A stretch of 24,793 nucleotides of DNA from CAYYYJ01 sp964476045 (lineage in GTDB: Archaea > Aenigmatarchaeota > Aenigmatarchaeia > QMZP01 > JACQNV01), in the NCBI GenBank assembly GCA_964476045.1, contig CAYYYJ010000014.1:1-24793 (forward strand), written 5' to 3'. Position numbers and translations under genes: made by a program. This document shows, piece after piece, positions 7,201-13,185 of this stretch. The notes beneath the pieces are model-generated. The model worked only from the letters and a program-made list of their open reading frames with translations, was not told where the DNA came from and did no database searches. The first letter of the stretch is position 1, and every line of letters starts with the position of its first letter.

Positions 7201-8928
7201 CCGATAGGAAAAAGCAATAAAGAGCTTGTAATCGGTGGCCTAGCTCAATCAAAAAGCAACTTTGCAGGCATAATAGATGATGTGTTTATTTATGGCAAAG
7301 CATTAACAGCTGGTGACATAAGCAAATTGTACGCGGATTATAGCGGCGAGATCACAAAGCTCCTGAACCCACCTCCAGAACCTTTGTTCTATGAGATCTC
7401 TGGACTCACAGGAAGCGGCGCAATACTCTTAGGTGATCTGTCAGCTTCGCCGACTCCAACAGCCACACCAACTCCATCCCCAAGTCCAACTAAAAAACAA
7501 TCCGCTCTCTCGGTAAGCACAACAGCCTGGTCATCATCAGCTAAAGATGTTGTTTTAAAAGCGTCTTATACAACAACGCAGCCACAAGCAACTCCAACGC
7601 CAACCCCTTCGACAGTAATATTCACAAATGATATTCAACACCCTACGTACATATTCAAAGATAGTTCAGGCACTCTAGCCCCTAATGTTGGTGGAATACA
7701 AGAGCTCAGAGTGAAGAAAGGCGATACAGTAAGAATAAGGTCAACAATAGTTGCTACAGAATCCATGCACAAGCATGGCATTAAGATCGGAGCGCCTTAC
7801 AATATTGATCAGGAAATAACTTCTTCCTCATCGTCTTCCCCAACAGAAATCAGTTTTGTAGCAAGCACTCTGGGAACTTTCGATATAACATGTGCCACAT
7901 GCGATAGTGGTTCACTAGGGCAGCATACTTTCATGAAAGCTAAATTGGTTGTATCTGATCCTGTATCCGGATCCCCGGCAGCATCTGAATCTTTAATTTC
8001 AGGAGCAACCTGCAAAGTAGGATATTCAGATGAGGCTCCAATAGAACGTCAAATGGCCCCAGACACATCTCAATACTCATACTCCAGAACATTCCAGAGC
8101 ACGCCTTCAGGGATTACAGCTACAGTTACATGCAGCCATCCAGACTACTATGGCCAGACACAGATCGTAAACCTTGCTACAGGTGCTGTTACTACACCAA
8201 CACCAGCTCCATCCACAAGTCCAGCACCTTTATCTTCACCTTCAAGCAGCCCTTCCGGGAACGTTCTTCAGTCACCTCCTAAAGTCAGATTAACTTTGCC
8301 AAAAGATGACAGCGTCGTTGGAAACAAGCCAACTTTTGTATGCACAGCTGATGGCCTGGATATAAAAGAAATTTCCCTATACACAGACATCTCAGGGTCC
8401 TGGAAAAAGGAGGAGAAGAAACTAGTCACAGACTCTCCAGCAACAGTCCAGTTCAAAAAAGAAAACGTCGCGGAAGGGACATACAAATGGAATTGCGAAG
8501 CAAAAACAGCTTCAGGTTCTGTTTATTTTGCAGATGATAACAGGTCTTTTGAAGTAAAGCTAACAACTTCACCAGCTCCTGTAGTAGACTGTAATTCATC
8601 TAATGACTGCGGTCTATGGGGACCTTCTACATGCCCACAGACAGGCTTGCAGACAAGAACATGCAAAAATTCAGTTGATTGCGGGTATGCTCTAAGCAGA
8701 TCATGTATTTATCCAGGCGGGCCAGTCCCAAGCCCTTCTCCATCCGCGTCCGTGCAATCAGATGCATCCAGTGGACAAAAAACAGATAAAGGCGGGGATG
8801 TCATTCCAATAGTCCTTGGAGTGGTTATAGCTATAGGCGCTGGAGGCGGAATACTCTTCGTAATTAAAAGAAGACAGGGCGAGGGCGGAGAAGCTTTCTG
8901 GAAATCGGGAAAAGAAAGCAAAGAGTAA
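4258..8928 (+). CDS. Giant surface lipoprotein with two LamG domains and a COX2-like cupredoxin domain
   Basis: 1556 residues. A signal peptide ends in lipobox IISGC (Cys20), then Pro/Ser/Gln-rich linker. Residues about 55-560 are Cys- and Thr-rich with no family I recognise. LamG/concanavalin-like folds lie at about 596-808 (WHHIVGTYDGSKITIYVDG) and 830-1030 (WTLVTCRWDGTDIRLYING). Ser/Thr/Pro linkers follow. Residues about 1119-1233 form a cupredoxin: His1171/His1173, Cys1212, Cys1215, His1223 and Met1226 (QHTFM) resemble the COX2/N2O-reductase copper block, though the two Cys are two apart instead of three. Ig-like segments and a thrombospondin-like Cys block (CGLWGPSTC) come next. A membrane helix at about 1515-1536 ends in KRRQ, so the protein appears anchored at both ends. 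Likely exported; carbohydrate binding and copper or redox functions are inferred. Confidence 0.85.
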   Translation: MKIAYLVLILLAFVVIISGCVQPQQPKASPQASLEPSPQASPAIQQSPEIFQEPAETCTEFNQQFQTSYTKVYQEECTLNFNGITLSTSSYTYPNANSATFTNGCVDNVKTVYKCNAQTGGKCVTTCPQTCSNNQCTEIPGQAIKTDPKVACSQNFCLIAWKDATLKKTIGRVTDIYGKTLVDNIEIQSLPLTTSSDTKSYQKTDITLGTTATDISVSSVNTYKALDKQTNVKSSQWDPSTNTYVSMVGRLQQAGYTCTNDNIYGYGDSYTCTGLKDTTDSQTYSINFQGQKTAVSSGYSAKDSARSQDDITKKFVKVSTDGTTGFVQVQDTAGNNIGSQISLGAVTSPPSVSNIPFTSTYMIAYPASDGVKVKMIDTSDTAPTTVAPATFSKPEAGTETADYSVIDTDEKTPIADKESRSRDIPVVLEHKDQWSKRLKGTLQFTKGDVDLSRLIIEADEKTTATNIAGVKGLANKILLIPDNNNDAGVLVCPSLSTLAGMQLALGKLKASTQPCLNSLVFNGQLPETKKDTAGNDITVKVAPQSNPNFANWNFDELKTGNVIQASEVRPGGVSAAATTTTTTGSSSTTSTTLPSGLVGRWELDEVSGTTASDSSGNNNAGSLAGSPQRVSGHSGSALSFSSNVRNYVNIPSIPALSPANQISVEMWVKPANQFTEQKYPLWKANSYGISIGDISGGNLNKPGFYLLQGGSWKSVMSTDAFTDTNWHHIVGTYDGSKITIYVDGIAKATSLSTGTIDSSAYNLGIGNYVQLPGVPEPTSNYFGGLIDGVRIYSKGLSATEVQGLYSSQPTSAPTPVTTSSAPSGTVSGSATLVDVTTGISVNDRFKTGKGMQFDGLGTFVTFPDTEKSGVLDQTSAITISSWIFVDALNVGGTTGSQMILRKLPASGTGDPLALYDIQLHQDTKKIGCGLSSGYPGTYKEAFSDNPITTKAWTLVTCRWDGTDIRLYINGVAQGTSVAFAGPIGKSNKELVIGGLAQSKSNFAGIIDDVFIYGKALTAGDISKLYADYSGEITKLLNPPPEPLFYEISGLTGSGAILLGDLSASPTPTATPTPSPSPTKKQSALSVSTTAWSSSAKDVVLKASYTTTQPQATPTPTPSTVIFTNDIQHPTYIFKDSSGTLAPNVGGIQELRVKKGDTVRIRSTIVATESMHKHGIKIGAPYNIDQEITSSSSSSPTEISFVASTLGTFDITCATCDSGSLGQHTFMKAKLVVSDPVSGSPAASESLISGATCKVGYSDEAPIERQMAPDTSQYSYSRTFQSTPSGITATVTCSHPDYYGQTQIVNLATGAVTTPTPAPSTSPAPLSSPSSSPSGNVLQSPPKVRLTLPKDDSVVGNKPTFVCTADGLDIKEISLYTDISGSWKKEEKKLVTDSPATVQFKKENVAEGTYKWNCEAKTASGSVYFADDNRSFEVKLTTSPAPVVDCNSSNDCGLWGPSTCPQTGLQTRTCKNSVDCGYALSRSCIYPGGPVPSPSPSASVQSDASSGQKTDKGGDVIPIVLGVVIAIGAGGGILFVIKRRQGEGGEAFWKSGKESKE

Positions 8929-8941
8929 TATAGATTCATGG

Positions 8942-9226
8942 TTAAGGCGGAGCTAGTTTTATATTCTCCTTTAAATCCCAGATCTCAATAACACTCACGG
9001 GACATACTTTCGCTGACTCTATTATTCTCTGCATTGAATCCTCGTCTTTTACTTCCATGATCTTTGTAAATTTCCCGTTCTCTTTAGAAGACTCTGTGAG
9101 ATTGGCTTTCCCATCGTCTTTGTCTATTATCCAGTCTATTGGATTTATTGCAGCGCATGCAGCAGCTCCTATGCAGCCTTGCCTATCGTATACAATTTTT
9201 ATCTTTCTCGGAAATTCTATTGGCAT
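8942..9226 (-). CDS. [3Fe-4S]-type ferredoxin
   Basis: 94 residues. The cluster motif is CIGAAAC: Cys18 and Cys24 with Ala at the middle ligand position 21, and Cys75 in KVCPVSVIEI. Three Cys point to a [3Fe-4S] cluster. It is the last gene of a leftward group with the ferredoxin at 9261 (34 bases between them), the acylphosphatase fusion and the small gene at 10323. Its 3' end faces the 3' end of the lipoprotein gene 13 bases away. Partners are unknown. Confidence 0.88.
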   Translation of the reverse strand: MPIEFPRKIKIVYDRQGCIGAAACAAINPIDWIIDKDDGKANLTESSKENGKFTKIMEVKDEDSMQRIIESAKVCPVSVIEIWDLKENIKLAPP

Positions 9227-9260
9227 AAAATCAGTAAACTAAACTTCTTTCCTAAAAAGT

Positions 9261-9650
9261 TTATGGCGCGATCCTTTTCCCAGTCTCCATATCAATAACC
9301 GCAATCACTTTTGGCGTGCATGTCTTTGCAGCATTTAAGATCAAGTGAGGCGAGTCAGTTTCTATTTCTTTCACAAAAGTCCCTTTTGCCGGTCCAGTTA
9401 AAGCTTTCCCGTCTTTCAGGTCGCCTTTGAACTCTTCATCCAAAGTAAAGTTGTAAGGGTCTGATAAAGCGCAATGTCCAGAAGCGATGCATCCATTTTT
9501 GTTGTAAATAATTTTTAACTTGAATTTCTTCTTTACTGTCCTGTCATGCTCATAAGCGACATCATAATCTGTTCTGGTTGTGTCGCCTTTTACTGGGGCT
9601 AATGGTGATTTCTTAGCCTCTTGAATTACTGGTTTATTTTCCTCTGCCAT
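9261..9650 (-). CDS. Ferredoxin with N-terminal extension, three cluster Cys
   Basis: 129 residues from ATG at 9650; two codons further upstream a TTG is also open but is a poorer start. An N-terminal extension of about 40 charged residues has no cluster ligands. The ferredoxin domain follows: CIASGHC gives Cys54 and Cys60 with Ser57 in place of the middle Cys, and Cys111 occurs as CTPKVIAV rather than the usual CP. A [3Fe-4S] cluster is expected, although Ser57 could in principle act as an oxygen ligand. The start lies 7 bases after the stop of the acylphosphatase fusion, so the two are probably co-transcribed. Confidence 0.85.
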   Translation of the reverse strand: MAEENKPVIQEAKKSPLAPVKGDTTRTDYDVAYEHDRTVKKKFKLKIIYNKNGCIASGHCALSDPYNFTLDEEFKGDLKDGKALTGPAKGTFVKEIETDSPHLILNAAKTCTPKVIAVIDMETGKRIAP

Positions 9651-9657
9651 ACACAAA

Positions 9658-10290
9658 TTAATACTCCTTTTTCACTTGTTTTGCTATTTCGTCTACAGAT
9701 CCGCTTATTTTGTCGTATTTAACAGCCATTGCAGAGAAGTTTTTGTTGATATCCGAGTTCATTAAATCTAGTTTTTTCCCTAACTCATTTTTACTTTCTC
9801 TCAGTTCGTTCTTAAGTTCATTTCTTGTCTCCCTCAACTCGCTTTTAAGTTCATTTCTTGTCTCCCTCAACTCGCTTTTAAGTTCATTTTTCGTGTCTAT
9901 GAGTCCATTTTTAAGTTCATTCTTAGTGTCTCTCAGCTCGTTTTTAGTCTCTCTGAGATATCTTGCTGCAAGATCCATCCTTTCATAGATGGCTGCTGTC
10001 ATGTCTTCTTCTCTAATAATACTAAAATCTTTAAATTCGTTGGTGGATTCAGAATATGAAACCTTAACGTCTTTCACTATTATAGGATATTCTTTTATGT
10101 TTATCTTCTGGAGAAAATTTTCTATGGATTTTTTATCCCCTTCGCATAATACATGGACAGTTTTGTTCTCCAGGTTTTTTACTAAACCTGTCAAATTTAG
10201 AGCTATAGCAATCTCCTGTATGAGATCCCTATATCCAGCTTTCTGGACATAACCAGAAATTATGATTTCCGCTCTGACGTGGTTTTCCAT
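9658..10290 (-). CDS. Acylphosphatase domain fused to a coiled coil
   Basis: 210 residues. Residues 1-92 match acylphosphatase, the small enzyme that hydrolyses carboxyl-phosphate bonds: SGYVQKAGYRDL holds the phosphate-binding loop and catalytic Arg21, and LVKNLENKTV holds catalytic Asn39. Free acylphosphatases are about 90 residues, so the rest is an addition. Residues about 102-178 form a highly charged coiled coil with an 11-residue repeat (SELRETRNELK and variants), encoded by 33-bp DNA repeats, followed by a helical tail ending DEIAKQVKKEY. The coiled coil may oligomerise or tether the enzyme. It lies between a small unknown gene and two ferredoxin genes in one leftward group. Confidence 0.85.
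   Translation of the reverse strand: MENHVRAEIIISGYVQKAGYRDLIQEIAIALNLTGLVKNLENKTVHVLCEGDKKSIENFLQKINIKEYPIIVKDVKVSYSESTNEFKDFSIIREEDMTAAIYERMDLAARYLRETKNELRDTKNELKNGLIDTKNELKSELRETRNELKSELRETRNELKNELRESKNELGKKLDLMNSDINKNFSAMAVKYDKISGSVDEIAKQVKKEY
9814..9912 (-). repeat. 33-bp tandem repeats inside the coiled-coil gene
   Basis: The unit starting AAGTTCATTTCTTGTCTCCC (plus strand) occurs at 9814 and identically at 9847, and a diverged copy begins at 9880. The period of 33 bases equals 11 codons, matching a hendecad coiled coil, so the repeat can grow or shrink without changing frame or helix register. Confidence 0.85.
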
Positions 10291-10322
10291 ATTTTAATTA
10301 ACTGTCTTGGCGCACTAATAAA

Positions 10323-10610
10323 TTAAACTTTTCCTTTTTTAAGGTAGAATCCTCTCGCAACCATTTCTTTGTAAACTTCCTGCGCATCTGGTGTCAGTCC
10401 AGCCTTTAGCTTTCCGTCAGCCTCTTCAACTGTCACTAATCCGAGAGACGCGAGGTTTTTGAGGGCCTTTATATCTTTCTCTTCAGAAGTCTCGTACTTC
10501 TTTTCCCCTTTCATCTTGTCAAGCCAATGGGATATCCTGTCCAGTGTTCTGTGCGCCTCTGACTGTGGCATCATATCTTTCAAGACGTTGTCTAGCTGGC
10601 GAAGATTCAT
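10323..10610 (-). CDS. Small helical protein of unknown function
   Basis: 95 residues, rich in Lys and Glu, mostly helical. The C-terminal half, KALKNLASLGLVTVEEADGKLKAGLTPDAQEVYKEMVARG (described in parts: helix to about 56, turn, then helix), has the look of a winged-helix-like unit with a short beta hairpin, but no DNA-binding family is certain. First gene of the leftward group ending at 8942; the next start is 32 bases away. The start fits a TATA box at 10631-10640. Confidence 0.6.
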   Translation of the reverse strand: MNLRQLDNVLKDMMPQSEAHRTLDRISHWLDKMKGEKKYETSEEKDIKALKNLASLGLVTVEEADGKLKAGLTPDAQEVYKEMVARGFYLKKGKV

Positions 10611-10630
10611 ACTAGATATAGAATAGTGGA

Positions 10631-10640
10631 TTTTAAATAT
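10631..10640 (-). promoter_or_regulatory. TATA box for the 10610-8942 operon
   Basis: ATATTTAAAA on the minus strand is centred about 25 bases ahead of the ATG at 10610, giving a nearly leaderless transcript for the unknown gene, the acylphosphatase fusion and the two ferredoxins. Confidence 0.5.
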
Positions 10641-10775
10641 CTGAGTAAGTTCCTCTACAGGCTATCCAGAGAGCGAAGGTTTTTGGAAATATCTAAGAAA
10701 AATTCTGACTGGTCGAGGTCTAGACGATACTGATCTGTTTATTGATCAAGAAAAGGCGAGAAAGGTAAATAAAAA

Positions 10776-11255
10776 TTGGAGCAAGGTCCTATAAAGAGAG
10801 TTCTCAGCATAGGGTGCGCAAGCGGGGAAGAGCCATATTCTATTGTAATGGTCGCTAGAGAATGCCGCAGGAATGACCTGGAAATAGTTGGTGTAGATGT
10901 AGTTCCAGAGAACATAGAATATGCAATACAAGCAGTTTATCCTGTTACCTCTTCCAAATCAGATCTCGAGAAAGGTGATATAGAGGCCTTCCTTTCAACT
11001 ATTCCAATCAAGTTCAGAGATTATTTTTCACCGCAAGAAGGAAAATGGAAGCTAGCAGACGAAGTGCGAAATATGGTCGAATTTGAGGTTCAGGATATAA
11101 GAACAATGGATATAGCTGGACTTCAGCCAGATCTAATTGTTTGCAGATACCTTCTAGAGCATTTGGATCATACAGCTGAATTTGAACTACGAAAAAGGTT
11201 TGTTGAGTCTGCTAGAGTAGTTCTTATTGATACAGATACTGTTTTATCAGCCTGA
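10776..11255 (+). CDS. CheR-like methyltransferase domain, 5' end doubtful
   Basis: 159 residues from a TTG. LSIGCASGEEPYSI is the SAM-binding motif I of CheR-type protein methyltransferases, GVDVVPEN is the acidic loop after strand 2, and DLIVCRYLLEHL matches the CRN(V/L) motif. CheR proteins are normally about 270 residues with an N-terminal helical domain that is missing here; the end after ARVVLIDTD also seems short. There is no ATG, and an in-frame stop lies six bases upstream. In the neighbouring frame a 44-codon open stretch (10645-10776) ending NWSKVL has no start codon, which suggests a frameshifted or decayed 5' end. No chemotaxis genes are nearby. It may be a remnant. Confidence 0.6.
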   Translation: MEQGPIKRVLSIGCASGEEPYSIVMVARECRRNDLEIVGVDVVPENIEYAIQAVYPVTSSKSDLEKGDIEAFLSTIPIKFRDYFSPQEGKWKLADEVRNMVEFEVQDIRTMDIAGLQPDLIVCRYLLEHLDHTAEFELRKRFVESARVVLIDTDTVLSA

Positions 11256-11257
11256 AC

Positions 11258-11352
11258 TTAACGCCGTTAACTATATAAACCCGCCTTAACAATGATAAGT
11301 ATACTTTTAATGTTTATTAAAAGTTTCAAGTGGCTTAACTTTTTGGTTAAGC
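11258..11352 (+). promoter_or_regulatory. Promoter and palindromic operator region of the suf operon
   Basis: CTATATAAA (11271-11279) is a TATA box predicting transcription start near 11302. Around it are TTAAC-GCC-GTTAA (11258-11270, over the BRE), CTTAAC (11285-11290), ACTTTTAAT-GTTT-ATTAAAAGT (11303-11324, perfect 9-bp arms) and GCTTAAC-TTTTTG-GTTAAGC (11333-11352, perfect 7-bp arms). The repeated half-site CTTAAC/GTTAAG on both sides of the start looks like operators, probably for the XRE protein encoded just downstream. The last two could also fold in the 5' UTR. Confidence 0.6.
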
Positions 11353-11372
11353 TTTTTCATCAGAAAAAGGTT

Positions 11373-11762
11373 ATGATCCATAAACTCCCCCAGGAAATCT
11401 CCACGTGGTATATTATCCCAGCCATCAGGCGCGAATTTGTCAAAGAAATGATCTCCCAAGGCCTCTCGCAGAAAAAGGCAGCTGACAAACTGGGGCTCAC
11501 AGAAGCTGCAGTCTCCAATTACATGAAAGACAAAAGGGCCTCGCAGGTGAAATTGAATGACCACATAAAAGAAATGATCAAAGGCAGTGTAATAAACATC
11601 TTGTCTAAACAAAGCGATGTTTTCACAGAAGTCTATTCTGTTGTAAAAGAGTCCGAAAAAGATTTCACTGTCTGCCAAATTCATGCAGTTTATGATGAGA
11701 TCCCTGAGGGATGCAGCATATGCTTTGACAAAAAGGAGGAGTTAGTTCAAATAAAAAAATAA
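11373..11762 (+). CDS. XRE-family regulator with C-terminal Cys cluster, first gene of suf operon
   Basis: 129 residues from ATG at 11373. An earlier ATG at 11292 would precede the predicted transcription start, and its extra residues cover palindromic DNA, so it is rejected. A helix-turn-helix lies at about residues 21-55: EMISQGLSQKKAADKLGL, then TEAAVSNYMKDKRA, typical of archaeal XRE regulators of the COG2522 type. The C-terminal part holds Cys101, His104, Cys114 and Cys117 (CSIC), suitable ligands for an Fe-S cluster or zinc. The sufB start follows 2 bases after its stop. An Fe-S-responsive repressor of its own operon is the obvious hypothesis but is not shown by sequence alone. Confidence 0.8.
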   Translation: MIHKLPQEISTWYIIPAIRREFVKEMISQGLSQKKAADKLGLTEAAVSNYMKDKRASQVKLNDHIKEMIKGSVINILSKQSDVFTEVYSVVKESEKDFTVCQIHAVYDEIPEGCSICFDKKEELVQIKK

Positions 11763-11764
11763 TT

Positions 11765-13168
11765 ATGGAACAAGACTTAAGTTTACAGACAAGAGAAATG
11801 TTTGACCAAAAAGCCGACATAAAATATTCGTACACTTCAGAGCCAGGCTTAACAGAAGAAGTAGTGAGAAAAATTTCTGCAGATAAAAACGAGCCAGCCT
11901 GGATGCTCGAGAAAAGGCTAAAGTCTTTAGAAATCTTCCATAAACTCCCTATGCCTTCATGGGGGCCTGACATCTCCAAGCTTGATCTAAATTCTATAAT
12001 CTACTATGCAAATCCAGAATCGATGAAAAATGCAAGAAATTGGGATTCCCTCCCCCCTGAAATAAGGAATACTTTTGAGAAATTAGGCATACCTGAAGCT
12101 GAGCGTACCCACTTCGCAGGCGCTGGAGCGCAGATGGAATCGATGACAGTATACCACAACCTGAAAAAGAAGTGGGAAGATAAAGGGGTTATTTTCCTCG
12201 ACATGGATGAAGCTCTTGAAAAATACCCAGATCTAGTAAAACCTTATTTCATGACTCAGTGCGTTTCCCCAGCTCTCCACAAATTTGCAGCTTTGCATGG
12301 AGCTGTCTGGTCTGGCGGAACATTCCTTTACGTCCCAGAAAACGTGAAGGTTGACATGCCTCTGCAAGCTTACTTCAGGATGAACGCAGAGAAAATGGGA
12401 CAGTTTGAACACACTTTGATGATTGTAGAAAAAGGCGCGCATGCCGCGTACGTGGAGGGCTGTTCCGCTCCTTTATATAGCCAGAATTCCCTGCACGCCG
12501 GATGTGTGGAAATCTTTGTAAAAGATGGCGCGCGTTTCCGATACTCATCAGTCGAGAACTGGTCAAAAAACACATACAACCTTAACACAAAAAGGGCCAT
12601 AGCAGATAAAAATTCTATAATGGAATGGATTGGTTCAAATGTCGGCAGCGGAATCACAATGCTTTACCCTTGTACAGTCCTCCGTGGCGAAAATTCCCGC
12701 GCAGACCATCTGGCAATAGCTTTCGCAGCTTCAGGCCAAAACCAGGATACAGGAGCCAAAGTTTATCATCTTGCTCCAAACACCTCGTCCACAATAAAAT
12801 CAAAGTCCATCAGTATCGGTTCAGGCGTGACATCATACAGGGGTCTAGTCCAGATAGCAAAAGGAGCTGTAGGCGCAAAGTCCAGTATAAATTGCGACGC
12901 TTTGTTGAAAGACGAGAACTCAAAATCAAACACTTTCCCTTGTATGAAAATAAGCGAAGACAAAGTAGATGTTGCCCATGAAGCGACAGTGGGGAAGATC
13001 TCAACCGACCAAATATTCTATTTAATGTCCAGAGGCCTTAGCCAAGAGCAGGCAACCCAGATGATTGTTTCCGGTTTTATCGAGCCGATTGTGAAAGAAC
13101 TGCCTTTAGAATATGCAGTCGAGATGAACAGGCTGATCCAGCTAGAGATGATTGGCTCTATAGGCTGA
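11765..13168 (+). CDS. sufB: SufB, Fe-S cluster scaffold subunit
   Basis: 467 residues, full length for SufB. It forms the SufBC2D complex on which Fe-S clusters are assembled from persulfide sulfur, with SufC supplying ATPase activity. The N-terminal block EPAWMLEKRLKSLEIF and the family's long beta-helix core are present. Cys377 in NCDALLKDEN corresponds to the sulfur-accepting Cys of E. coli SufB, and His405 lies in VAHEATVGKI; the C-terminal RLIQLEMIGSIG is characteristic. The start is 2 bases after the regulator and sufD follows 17 bases downstream. Acts in the cytoplasm. Confidence 0.96.
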   Translation: MEQDLSLQTREMFDQKADIKYSYTSEPGLTEEVVRKISADKNEPAWMLEKRLKSLEIFHKLPMPSWGPDISKLDLNSIIYYANPESMKNARNWDSLPPEIRNTFEKLGIPEAERTHFAGAGAQMESMTVYHNLKKKWEDKGVIFLDMDEALEKYPDLVKPYFMTQCVSPALHKFAALHGAVWSGGTFLYVPENVKVDMPLQAYFRMNAEKMGQFEHTLMIVEKGAHAAYVEGCSAPLYSQNSLHAGCVEIFVKDGARFRYSSVENWSKNTYNLNTKRAIADKNSIMEWIGSNVGSGITMLYPCTVLRGENSRADHLAIAFAASGQNQDTGAKVYHLAPNTSSTIKSKSISIGSGVTSYRGLVQIAKGAVGAKSSINCDALLKDENSKSNTFPCMKISEDKVDVAHEATVGKISTDQIFYLMSRGLSQEQATQMIVSGFIEPIVKELPLEYAVEMNRLIQLEMIGSIG

Positions 13169-13185
13169 AGTCTTATTTTCTAATT

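Noticed and set aside
9814..9912. Possible CRISPR or satellite repeat at the 33-bp repeats
   Set aside because: The repeats stay in frame within a coiled-coil coding sequence and have no spacers.
11292..11372. Earlier ATG for the XRE regulator
   Set aside because: It precedes the predicted transcription start, and the added 27 codons cover two perfect inverted repeats.
12625..12981. Second-frame reading inside sufB (118 codons)
   Set aside because: Arg/Ser-rich shadow of the sufB frame, no start context.
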